NCBI GenBank assembly: GCA_003640385.1
Contig: RCAB01000051.1
Span: forward strand, 124,001-188,000
Source of the DNA: Setaria digitata
Lineage: Eukaryota; Nematoda; Chromadorea; Rhabditida; Setariidae
DNA: 64,000 nt
Direction: 5' to 3'
The notes under the pieces are model-generated. The model did not search any database. It saw only the letters and a list, made by a program, of their open reading frames with translations, and was not told where the DNA came from. How positions within the stretch are numbered: position 1 is the first letter of the stretch; each line of letters opens with the position of its first letter. The position numbers were made by a program, and so were the translations under genes. Below are positions 1 through 11,160 of the stretch, piece by piece.

Positions 1-768
1 TTAATAATCAGTAATCGTTTGTTTAATAATATAAATGGTAATTTTAAACTTAAGTTTATGGAGATAACAATACAAGACCAAGAAGGTGCTGACATTCAGT
101 ACAACAGCTTGAGTTATTGTCCTTAACCAAAATATGAAGTGCACATTAGTTACATTATTGAAATGAGTTATGCAGTGGAAATCTCCGTAATAGCTGAGGT
201 ATTCTAAGAGTCACCGTGGGAATGGACCAGAAGAATTAGAGACAAGAAAGGAAAAATAAGACAAAAACGATGCGAGTGATAAAATTCCTGCGGAATAAGT
301 ATCCGAAGTTTTCGTCAAATCCAAAAACAGAACTTCACGGTAGAAAATAACAGGATAAAATATACAATTCCAAATATGAAGTCAAAAAAGCGACCAAATT
401 ATGCTAAAGTAATCTCTATGTTCAATTAAAGTGTTATGAAATCCTAATATTTCTTCCAAATTGCTAGAAGAATATGTTTTCTCAGTAATGCATCCAAAAA
501 AACTTGATGGAAACGGATTTTTAAGATTTTATAAGGAGAAATCTAATTAAAAAGAGTATGGCGAACATACTCACATATGAAATATCAGCAAGTTATGGTA
601 ACGAGCGGATGATATGGTTACAAAATCCTGCTTCTTGCATCATTGCATGGGCCTTGCTTTCAGTTTCCTCGTAACAAACTCGTTTTTTCTGAAAAATCAG
701 GCACTTCGATTAAAATTACATTGGAATTATATTATCCCTTACTAGTATTTCCTATACTTGAAACGAAT
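1..768. other. No recognised gene
   Basis: AT-rich sequence with only short frames. The forward frame at 643-852 lies mostly opposite the 3' end of the minus-strand coiled-coil gene and has no recognisable domain. This stretch probably holds the 3' flank of that gene. Confidence 0.5.
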
Positions 769-1506
769 TCATGGAAAAAATATTTGGACTTTTTCCATCC
801 CCTGGAGAATTGCTATTTTTTCAAAACAGACAAAGACAAAGGCGATAAATAAAATATTGCTAGCCTCAATTTCAGCTTCTAATCTCGCTTTCAAATGACT
901 CAAATTTCTTTCAATATTAGTCATAACTGGCTGCAAATGACCAGCAACGTCATCTGAGGGAATACCGCTTGGTCGCCATCCTGAAATTACGAAGGTTACA
1001 TTACTCTTTTAGTTGATTTAATCAATTCATATTGGATGTTAAACATCATCTTAGAAATCCATAATTAATACAAATAATTCAAAACAAGCCCTGTCTTCAG
1101 GAACACATACAAAAGGTTGTACCTTTCATCTCTTTCGAAGATCCCTCAATAAGACTTTTCAGCTTGATCATCCCTTCAAGAACCTGGATAATAGATGATA
1201 CAAAGAATGTGGCTTAAACTAAATCTACTCAATACATACATATGCATTATAAGCTAATAAATAGAGAAACCAGAAATTTCGTCAAAAAATAGATTGCAAA
1301 TCTTAAATCTTTAAATGGAGACTGGGAAATCAAAACAAATTTCGTATTCTGCGATTCCGAAAAATTGTTGATTGATTTATTCTGAAAGACTGATTACAAT
1401 TAATACTCTGAATTAGGCTTACTTCATCGTTATGAATCACTTGACTGACACCATTCAACACCGATTCCTGTAGTTCTTCTTTTGCATTTGTAAGGATTTC
1501 TTCCAT
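769..1506 (-). CDS. Small coiled-coil protein, unidentified
   Basis: Three-exon model on the minus strand: 1506-1423, 1183-1123 and 980-769. The exons are 84, 61 and 212 nt and total 357 nt (118 residues plus stop), with matching phases and canonical GT-AG borders. The start is the ATG at 1506, reading MEEILTNAKEELQ. Residues 1-45 are charged and probably helical. A short break contains GWRPSGIPSDD, and a second helix follows (NIERNLSHLKARLEAEIEA), so the middle looks like a coiled coil. The last 30 residues are hydrophobic (ILFIAFVFVCFEK), which would be either a tail membrane anchor or a retained intron end. I do not recognise the family. No other gene shares its strand nearby, and the rhomboid gene is divergent about 2.5 kb away. 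The gene model is moderately supported and the function is unknown. Confidence 0.5.
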
Positions 1507-4002
1507 TCTGCTAGGGGCGACCTACGAGTCCAGAAATACAGCATATCTAATAATTAAAATACTGATATCTACCTACATATCTTACTCACTCTTATAGGAA
1601 AATTAGAAACTTATATCCTAAAATACAGACTATACCGTAAGATGGAGGCCACCTTTGTCAAAAGCTAAATTTATTACCAAAATATAAGATAACGTAGCAA
1701 CGGAAATCAGAGTAGAAAAATGCATGTCACAAGTTTTTAATTTGCAAAAATCTTAGAAACCTCATAATGAAAGTCGAGGGGATTAAACGCATGCAAAAGT
1801 CTGTCCCCGAACTTTTCATATAGTCAATGAATTTAGGAAAAAAGTACTTTTTTCCTGGTCGTCTTATGAACAATCTTCATACATTTTTCGGCCACTATCG
1901 CTTCTGCTACAAGTTTCTTCAACACTTCATTCACAGCAGCGTACAACGACTCACTAGACATCATAAAAAGAATCTTAAAAAAAAACAACACCTGCAGAAA
2001 TGGCGTGAAACCTTCTGGAGGTTTTACGAAGCTTTACACTGATTCTGATGGTCATAATGTAACGACAGCGAGAACATTTCAATAAAAGTGTTTATGATAG
2101 TACTTAACGCTTATTACAATACCATCGTGACGTGAAGCAATATCACACCAGCATGTCACGCCATTTCCGCAGGTGTATTATGATATCACAGAGATAATGA
2201 ACTACGCCACGAATTCTAGTGAACGTGGAACCCACACAACGCTTAGCAGATTCAAATTATTATTGAAGTGCGCCATTTCTGGAATATTGCAGCAGAAAAG
2301 CTTGTAATTACTATGTAAGGAGAGTGGGAAGTAGGGAGGGTGATAAAGGGCAGATTGAGACTGTGATAAGATATTGTTCGTCGAGAATGTCCCATCATTA
2401 CAAATACATCGCTGTAAAGGCAGAAAGTCGTGATGGTGGAAATAAGTTTTCTAAGGTAACGAGGAAATAGGATGTCACTATGAAACGTCACTAGCAGGAG
2501 CTGCTAATGGAAAGTACTGGCCATGGGGGAGATTACAGTGCCATGTAGTCCCATGGGCAGTAGCTGACTGGCTTGCGTTAAGATAAGCTGGACTGCTCGG
2601 AATTCCCGAGAATATCCCTATGGTGTTCTGATATGACCGACCATTATCACTGTGGCCACGTCACGATGATCGTTATTGCCTACGGGATAATAGTTGTTTT
2701 ATGTTCTTAAGCTTCCCATTCTCGTAGAATCTGTTGCAATATCAAGAAAACACCAGTAAAATAATTGTACTTTAAGGCAATCGTTATTCCAGAATGAAAA
2801 AGTAACAACTTTCCTCTATTTCAAAGCACACGGAAAAGGAAAGGACTCAATTTGAGTGGTGGTGTAGAAGAACGGACTGATAATGCCTCTCTCTAGAGCC
2901 TAACATCCGTCCAGCACTTCTCAAGGGAAATACAACGAGTCCTCCACGTATATTCAATGGAATCAAATTAATTCTTCCTGATTTTTTTCATTATGCTATT
3001 CCTGCAATACTGCGACAACTTTGAAATTCAACTTAACCAAATATGGGATATTATTAGAGCAAGTAATAGTTATTTCCATTTTCATTCTTCTATTTCCTCA
3101 CAAACTCTTTCAAAATATATTGCAAAATTTCGACTCTAATCTCATTCTTTTTGACTACACCGTAAGAGATGATCAATTTGTATATCTATGTAGTAAAACG
3201 GTATGAGAAGCTAATACTTGGAAAAGTGGCTGATAGCATCTGATAAAATTATTTATCATTATTTTATTTCCGTCAGCTATAATGTGGCTAAATCTTGATT
3301 GATTTAAAATCTCTACCCGTAATCCCGATATCCTATTTCGAGCTAAAATTCTTCCGATCTTGTTTCCGGGTTTAGTCAGGAGTCCTAGTACCATCAACAT
3401 TTCTTAGATATTGTCATGTTATAATAACCATGTGTATTTTATGATCTTTTCACTACTTTGCTATTTTGAAGCGTTCACAAATCTTGCATCTTCCACATAA
3501 TGCTTATGATGATCATTCACGTAACATTTGCTGGCATGATTCCTGTTTACATAACACTTGTTTACCTTACATTTGTTGACACAACAGTTATTTGCAGTAT
3601 GCATATTTCAGATTTACCTTACGGTTTACACACAGCACTAGACGAACTTACTGTGCCTTGGCTGGTGTGAACGGTTGGGATAGCGAAGTGCATAATGACT
3701 GGTGGATGTAGGACGAAGATGCAATAAGCCAAGTAAGGGAAGGATAAGCATGTGTAGAGTTGTTTCTGCGTCTCCCTAGATGTATGCGTGTGTTTTTCTC
3801 AGCTGATAAGTTAATGTCAAACTGTTCTTGTCACTAGCCGGAGGTGTGCATCAGAAGTGAAAAAGAAAGACTTGTCTGCCTCCCCTAAACTGCACCTTGC
3901 TGTTGCACCGTTTGTGACACTTTATGTTATTGCTCAATTATCATTACTGCTGGTATTTCTATCACTACTGCCACTAGTCAACCTTCACCACTCCTCACTC
4001 AA
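1507..4002. other. Intergenic region, no recognised gene
   Basis: About 2.5 kb between the coiled-coil gene (minus strand) and the rhomboid gene (plus strand), so it should hold both promoters. It has only short frames (1827-2042 plus, 2252-2491 minus, 3021-3206 plus, 3173-3400 minus) with no domain or plausible splice partners. Confidence 0.4.
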
Positions 4003-7000
4003 ATGTCCACTAAACGACCAGCGCAAGAAATCATTGCTGAAGAATTTGATAAGGTTTGTAACTCTCTTGTCTTCGCAGACAGTGTTTGCGGTGAAGTAGA
4101 TTTCGATAATATGAAGAGGTCTAACCTTCATCAAGTCTGAAATGTTCATTTTATTCTAGGATTGAAATAGACACTGCATGCTTTGGTGAAACTTAGTGCA
4201 TTTTTTGGGATGAAACCATTCCTAGTATATAATATATAACTTTTGAAATCGTTTTTAATAATAGCAATAATAAAAAGAAACAAATGACCTGATCTATGCT
4301 GAAATCGTTGTTAAGAAATGAAGAACGATAGATTAGTAGCATTATTTACTTATTACAGCTTGATACAGATGGTGATGGGATGATACGGCTGAGTGAGATT
4401 CACCATTTGTTAAACGACAGCTTTAACAAAAAGCAAGTGAGTTTATTTTTCTAGAATGATCTTTACGTGAAATTTTAATGAAATGATCTTCCATCTTTCT
4501 AATTAAAGAATTTTGGATAAAATTATTATTACCTTTTCTGTAGATCGATTTAACTGAAAGACAAATTCGTTTACTTCTAAAGGAAGCCGACAGGAATCGC
4601 GATAATGTTCTTGATTTCAACGAATTCTCACAACTGGTATTTTCTTTCTTATTTTAAAATAGAGATTTGTTGTCATTTGATTCTAGTCTTTTTTACAGAT
4701 TTTAATTACATATCTGAAATCTCAGTTCTTGAATAATCTATCCTTGTAATCCATATTACTATTAAAATAGGTAACATCAGCGGATGCACAGAAGGGAAAA
4801 CTAAAAATATTGTTGTATTCGGTGGCTGATACAGTAATTGCCAAGACTGACAGGCCAGCTGTGCATACATATATCGATGAGTACAATTGTCTACCTCCAC
4901 CAGTCTTTATTTTAAGTGTCTCGCTATTACAGGTAATCTCATCTTGTCACTGTGAACGATAATTCTCATGGGCTAACTCACTCTGAAGAGTGTGACGCTA
5001 AGAAGAAATAATTTTGATGGAATTTACTAGAGGTCTTTGTTAATCACTGTTGATAACAGAATAAAGTTGCGAGAATTTCTCTATTTGATATTTATCAGTT
5101 TTATTTATTTCAGCTCAGGAATTACAAGAGGCATTAATGCTTTAGAATCCCCTGTGATTCTGTGAAAAGCGACATTTCCAATTAATTTTGTAACTAATCT
5201 AGAAAATTACAGGTAGTTACTTTCATATATTATATATATGGAGAATCAGAAAATCCACTAACTTATTGCGCTGGTTGTTGGATTGATGGGATGATTGGAC
5301 CATTTCTGTTTGCACCAGCCCTGCGTCACCAGGCTTGGCGATTTTTCAGCTACCAGTTTGTACATCAGGGGTTCATTTTATCAATCCAATTTTAAATATT
5401 GAAGCACTGAATTCCAGAAAGCATAGTTCAAGGTCCTTTAACCTTTCCCAAAATTCTAATGTCCACAATTCTACGAAATATATAAATTTAGTTTTAGAAT
5501 GCTTCATCTGCTTCCCAATGTGATTTTTCAACTGCTGATTGGTGTACCATTAGAGTTGGTTCATAAGATGTGGCGCATAGCAATTATCTATTTACTAGCT
5601 GTTTGTTTAGGTAGTTTTTGATTATTTCAATACCTTAAAATAACTATAATCTTAGTTTTCACTTTAATATCGAATAGTAATGGCTTGACTGCATAACTGT
5701 TAACATGGTTTTGATTTTATCAAATTGTTCAATCTTTAATTTAATTAAGCTTTGGTGTTTCAAAAACGTGGCAGTAACAATCAGTTTCATATTATTGATG
5801 AGTGAATTCACTTTTGTCAATCCCTTTTAATACGCTCCACAACGGAGTTAATCACTTATGGATCGATTATGAGAAAACATAAATCTTTACTAAATATTGC
5901 GATCTTTTATATTAAAGGAGCGCTGCTGCAGTATGCACTTGATCCATCCGTGTACTTGATTGGCTGCTCCGCCGGTGTTTATGCCTTAATAGGTGCTCAT
6001 CTTTCGAATCTTATAATTGCAAGTTTTGTTCTCATTTATTTCTGCTATTATTTCATAATACAACAGCTTTTTTATTAGGAATTATGAAAATCTGGTTTAA
6101 AGTTAACGAAAGAACAGCGATGACGAACAACACTTGTAACGGAAGCTTTGGTGCATATATATATACATATATATATTTATATATATATGACATCGAATGT
6201 ATTCCGATATCCTTTATTTCCCACGATAGTGATGTACTTCGCGCAGCTACATGACATAAGATATGGGAGATACGAACGATTTCGCTTTTAAAGCAGTTAA
6301 TACATTTGTAATACAGAAAAATTTTCACTCTGTTCGATTATAGAATTGGGCCGAAATGCCGTTTCGATTGGTTAGACTGTTTATCATCATGATATATGTT
6401 TTTACCGACTCATTGTCAACTGTTTATCGTCGTTTTCAACTGGATGAGTGTGATCGTGTATCTTACACTGCTCATATTGCTGGTGCAATTACCGGGGTAC
6501 TTATGGGTATCGTAATTTTACATAATCTTAAGGTAGATACCACTTGTTCAGAACTGACTCGACTGCATTACGCATGAATGATGTGAAGACTTTGTATCTA
6601 ACGGAATAAAATACGCTATTATCAGTGTATTTCCTTAATTACATTTATGATTGTTAGTTTACGATATAGTCTTGTCAGTATAACTTGAGAAGTTAGCAAT
6701 TTTCTGAACAATGGTAAGAACAAGAACAAAAGACATTTCTAATTCCTTACCCATGTCTCAGCATTTGAATCCAGTTAAAGTCAGTACAGTCCAGTCAAGC
6801 TAATATTCTTTGTTTATTTAGGTCCTTTACTGGGAACGAATTCTTATGATCATCTCACTTTTGTTGTTTGGCGTCATCTTTATATTCTTAATGGCCATGG
6901 TTATTTTTGTGACTCCATTTTCGAAACCGATTTGGGACGTATTACACTGCAAAAAGGAACCAGATTTACTGGACGTTGATGCGCCTTATACATTTCGGGA

Positions 7001-7004
7001 GTAG
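4003..7004 (+). CDS. EF-hand rhomboid intramembrane serine protease
   Basis: Nine exons: 4003-4053, 4359-4436, 4544-4636, 4771-4932, 5213-5370, 5498-5610, 5918-6018, 6344-6532 and 6822-7004. They total 1128 nt (375 residues), with matching phases throughout. Two EF-hand loops are visible: DTDGDGMIRLSE (19-30) and DRNRDNVLDFNE (59-70). The rhomboid core follows, with FVHQGMLHLLPN carrying the His/Asn oxyanion helix, catalytic Ser236 in GCSAG, and catalytic His296 in AHIAG. Several hydrophobic spans are present, the last before a short cytosolic tail. Family knowledge: animal rhomboids with N-terminal EF hands (Drosophila Rhomboid-4, vertebrate RHBDL3) cut membrane proteins inside the bilayer, and calcium can regulate them. 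The catalytic pair is intact, so it should be an active protease. The exon 7/8 junction uses an apparent GC donor at 6019. A likely polyadenylation signal lies at 7237. Confidence 0.93.
6019..6020 (+). other. GC splice donor (GC-AG intron) in the rhomboid gene
   Basis: After the codons for ...NLII the sequence reads ATT/GCAAGT, the consensus form of a GC donor. The next exon starts at 6344 after TATAG, and phase 0 is kept across the join. No nearby GT donor restores the frame to the catalytic-histidine exon. Confidence 0.75.
6154..6189. repeat. AT microsatellite in a rhomboid intron
   Basis: Run of AT dinucleotides with two interruptions, inside the intron between exons 7 and 8 of the rhomboid gene. 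Simple low-complexity sequence. Confidence 0.9.
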
Positions 7005-7745
7005 TGATACAAAAACAATGACAACATAAACCATCACCATCTTCATTATGTCATTGAAGTATATTACAGAAAGCATACAATATAGTGATTTTTAGATAAT
7101 TATGCAGTAAAACTGACCACCATGTTTTGCATAAGGGACTTATTTACATGGTATATCCCATAGTACTGTAAAAGCATAATATTGAAAGTTAGGCAGTGAA
7201 TCACAAACAAAGACAGCCACAGGAAAACAAAGAAGTAATAAAATGTACGCATCAACAGCTTCCTCCATAACATGAAATTCTGTGGAGCACTTTACTCCTA
7301 CGTCTATTTTAGGCTTTTCATCCTTATTTACCCACCAAGGAAAACTAAATTTAAGTTTTAGTCTGTAGTAATTTTCTACCCTAACACTAGGAATACAACA
7401 AGCAAGATTATTAGCATATAAATAGTAAAGATCCGTTTTTGTATGATTTAGAATTAGATTATTAAAAAATTCCAGTCACTGACTTGACGTTTCCTTTTTC
7501 TGTAAAGCTTTAGTATAAGAAATTATTTCATTTATTTATTTTGTAGTATTATTCTATCCTTTTAAATGTTTTGCTGTACCTTCCAGCTTGAATCAGTCAT
7601 TGCTTAAATATTTTTTTTCTCAGCTATCACCACTGACGCACGTCCAATTTTGGAAGGACATAAGGCATTACCGAGGCTATATATGCACCTACCAAGAGTC
7701 ATAAGTATGGGCCGTGGAATGAAATGGAAGATTTTAAAGATATTT
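7005..7745. other. Convergent 3' region between rhomboid and PDZ genes
   Basis: Non-coding. Holds both 3' UTRs: AATAAA at 7237-7242 on the plus strand serves the rhomboid, and TTTATT at 7531-7540 (AATAAA on the minus strand) probably serves the PDZ gene. Confidence 0.6.
7237..7242 (+). terminator. Polyadenylation signal of the rhomboid gene
   Basis: AATAAA 233 nt after the rhomboid stop codon and the first good match on the plus strand. Confidence 0.5.
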
Positions 7746-8575
7746 TCAACCGGGAACATCTTTTCTCGCGATAAGCATATGAAGTACTGGATATTTTTTA
7801 ATGTATTTCACAGCCTTTTCATGCGTTACCATAGTGAAGTCATTACCATTTACCTGAAATAAATTTTCAGTAGGTCAACACAATTAAGAACGGACTGCAA
7901 TTACAAGACAAATCTTCCTTAAAAGTTATATATGCGATGCACAGAAATGATGAAGATAAGTTGTACCATCATAATGAGTAACTAGTCCTGTACAATCAAC
8001 AGTATTTCATTTGTGCGATATGAAAATAACACTTTAAAAATCTTCCAATAAGTATTAAATGTGTTTACCCTTAGTATTTTGTCATGTTGTCGAAGTCCAG
8101 CACGTTCTGCAGGTGAATCAGGCTCAATCTGCGTAATATAAATTCCCTACAAATAAACGAAGTATTTGCAATGAATTTAAGGAAAGTGGATGCGTTCGTT
8201 TACCAAACTGAAATAAAATGAAAGCATTCCAGAAATCTGTGGGGACATACGCTATCTGGATAGGGATAATGTGCCCGGCTTGGATCTTGATCGATACCAC
8301 CACCTATTTTGAAACCTACACGGAGGACCTAAAACAGAAATTATAAGCAGTTTAAAAGCTCTACGGAAATTTTCTGTATCTTTGATGGAACTGCAAAACT
8401 ATCCTTACAAAACTTATGTCGAATTATACCATTCAAACAGTGACTGCTAGTAATTAAGATAATTTCAGTAGCTAACGTGTTGTCCATTTTCATCAATAAG
8501 TTGCTCCTTATGAAGCTCCACTGCAATGCTTAAGCATTCAATCGGTAAGCCAGCAACGTGTCCATATGCGTTCAT
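7746..8575 (-). CDS. Single PDZ-domain protein, TAX1BP3/TIP-1 homologue
   Basis: Four exons: 8575-8477, 8328-8251, 8146-8069 and 7853-7746, all joined in phase 0. They encode 120 residues, against 124 for human TAX1BP3. The carboxylate-binding loop and family signature VGFKIGGGIDQDPS starts near residue 37. GIYITQIEPDSPAERAGLRQ, then DKILRVNGNDFTMVTHEKAV, follow as in TAX1BP3. The PDZ fold fills almost the whole protein and there are no other domains. In mammals this protein binds C-terminal PDZ ligands such as beta-catenin and Rhotekin and acts as a scaffold antagonist, because it has no second interaction domain. The start is the only Met upstream of the PDZ in exon 1. The gene converges on the rhomboid gene. 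Identification is firm; the nematode role is inferred from the family. Confidence 0.93.
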
Positions 8576-9451
8576 TCTGCATTTGTCTATAATTTTAGGC
8601 TCTGCACTTATAATATCAGTCTTTCTGCAATTAAAAGAAAGTAGTCACTTGGCTCCTTCAGAGATCAGTGACGACCTCTCCTGGCCTGCGATTCACATCT
8701 AAAAATAAATCATCCTGACAACAAACGAAGACCAACTTTAACAGACTGGAATGTCTGTGGAACTTCAAGCTTTCCTGAATACTACTCAACAGCCTATTTC
8801 CCCGTCGCGTCTTGACATCCTTCCTAGTCTCACGTGAAAATCAGCCAACTTAAATGACAATCCTGATAACGCACCAGTTCACGTGACAGTACACCATATT
8901 ACATGAGTCACTCTTCATGATTCATGCTGCTACCCCCTACTCTACTACCATTCTCTGCGTCATCCACCTGCCTAATCCAGAAACACCCGCTCTCGCTATT
9001 CTATCAGTTACATTTTTTGCGTTCTTGATTTCTCGACACTATTCTGCCTCGTAGTACTCAACATATCTAATACCTCTCCACAGATCAGTACTCTCTATCA
9101 TCACTCTAAATCACTAACACAACCTTAGAATACAATCTAGCTTGCACTCGCGGCATCTGCTACGATGACACATTATTCTACCCTTCAATACTTGTCGTCT
9201 CTTCCATTACCATTATGTCTTACCTTCTACTACCTCCTGTACCTTCAGTGTGAAACGGTGTGTCTTTCTAGCAATACATGCCGTTCCAGAAAATCACCAC
9301 ATACTTTCACGCAGGCCTCCGGCCTTTACGTGAATTGCGTGACAAAAAGTCCATTACATGCATGAAAGTACACGTTTATTCGGAGAGCATATAAGCAAAG
9401 AAGCCAATTAAAGCAACATCAGTAATTGTTTGCTCCGGCCAAAATGATTTA
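8576..9451. other. Upstream region of the PDZ gene
   Basis: No gene recognised. Contains a stretch near 8680-9330 that is less AT-rich and pyrimidine-rich on the plus strand. The forward frame at 9165-9365 has no domain. Probably the promoter/5' UTR of the PDZ gene and the 3' flank of the next minus-strand gene. Confidence 0.4.
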
Positions 9452-10199
9452 TCAGCGAGTTGCTTTGATAAGCTGCTCTTCACCGATATATCCGTAAGTG
9501 ATAAATTTTGATGGGAACTTCCAAATTAATTTCCAGGTGAGTGAGTCATTTCGAAATATCACCAAGGCATTATATCTGCGCCGAACACTATCTTCCTCGT
9601 ATTCTTTAATTATCTGTGGTAATTCATATGATTGATAAGGTTTGGTCGTTATCATTTGCACTTGCTTTATCATGAACCAATTACTTGGACATTTTGCTTT
9701 AAACCAGTTCGGACATTTTAATATGTTAAATTTCACTTAAATTCGTACTTCATATAAAGGAATTTTCATACAGTTGGCTATTGTTGCCACGATAAGGACA
9801 GAATTTTCAGAATGACTTATACTATCCAAAACGGTAGGCAGAATTGTTGAGACATTATTTAATTCTGTTACACCCTGAAATACCCAGATATTTGGAGATT
9901 CTGAATAAACTTCTTTTAATTAAGTTAGAATTTTGCTTTTTCAGCAGTTCTTCTGTTTAAAAGCTCATTTTAACACTTGTTCTTGAAATTTTGTGAATTG
10001 AAAAATTTAGTCAAAAGGAATTTGTAATAATCTTTTACTTTCATTTATGAAATACATAGTTAAGGAAATTTATAAGAAGTTGAACTTCTTTTCGGATTAT
10101 TCTTATCGCTGCAAGAATTGTCATAATTGCGATGGCGCATAATGTCATGTTTGCAACCGCTGCGACAACTCCAGCGCGCGCAATTATCCCATCCAACAT
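9452..10199 (-). CDS. Predicted single-pass membrane protein, unidentified
   Basis: Inferred three-exon gene: 10199-10056 (48 codons), 9874-9772 and 9696-9452. They total 492 nt (163 residues plus stop), and the phases agree. Residues about 7-34 form one strong hydrophobic span (GVVAAVANMTLCAIAIMTIL), followed by the basic RIIRKE. That suggests a signal anchor with the rest outside or lumenal. The C-terminal part contains KCPSNWF and WKLIWKFPSKF, with few cysteines. The start is the ATG at 10199; an upstream exon is possible because the frame stays open for nine codons before a stop. An overlapping frame at 10060-10287 is cysteine-rich and was not chosen, because it does not splice onward. 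I know no family for it, and the model needs transcript support. Confidence 0.38.
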
Positions 10200-11160
10200 T
10201 TTCAAAAGATTCGCAACTCTGAATCACATTTGCGAATTCGTGTTTTCGACATAAATTAAATTTTTTACCTAAAATTTGCATATGCAACTTTTTTTTTTTA
10301 AACGATTTTCACTCCTTTGTATAGCGATTGTTTGCTTTTTTTTTTTACTTTGATTACTGTTGATATAAATAATTATATTTTTCATTGAAACTCTTGATTC
10401 GATTTCAGTGGCCTTACTACTAAACTGTTCACATTTCTAATGATTTCACGAGATTTTCTTATGCTAATTGTCATTTTCAATTAAATAATTAAATTTAAGC
10501 AGCAAATTTACATTTGTCATTCGATAAAGACATTAAAAAAGTTTTTTATGATCGTATTTGAATCCTGTAGATAACATTAATGAATTTGACTTGTCATTTA
10601 ATCTGTGATCTTCAAAAAATAGAAAATTTTTATCAGACACATTTTTTTATGAGCTGATAAACTTTGTCGGAGTATGTTCATTCATTCACTGTGTTTATTA
10701 CTATCGAGAGGTACTGAAATTAGCCATCGTTTATCACTTTTCCCTATGTTTGTTCCGTAATAAACAGCAAAATTGGTAATAGTTGAGTAGCGTAAAATCG
10801 ACAAGATATTATCATTTCATTTTACGACTGATAAAAAAACTACGGCTAACTATTTGTGTTGTAAAACAAATGAATCATGAAATTAATTTTGCTTACGAAG
10901 TTTATATGAATTATTTTCGATAAGTTGTTTTTTTATGTTGTCTGTCTATGTGACATATTTGTCTTCGATATGTTGTCATATATCAATAAAATTGAGACAA
11001 GCATAATAGGTTTTAAAGTTTTCCGATCAAATTAAAATTACCAGAAAATGGGAAGACAATATTCACTTACGCCCGATGGGATCCGAAATAGATTCAAAAA
11101 TTCGCATGTATTTTATTGAGGAATAATTCAAACTTTGCATTAACAACTCGGATGAACTGA
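10200..11160. other. Divergent intergenic region before the ABC transporter
   Basis: Very AT-rich, with homopolymer T runs near 10290 and 10340 on the plus strand. No coding potential seen. Likely the promoter region for the plus-strand ABC transporter and the minus-strand membrane protein. Confidence 0.5.
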
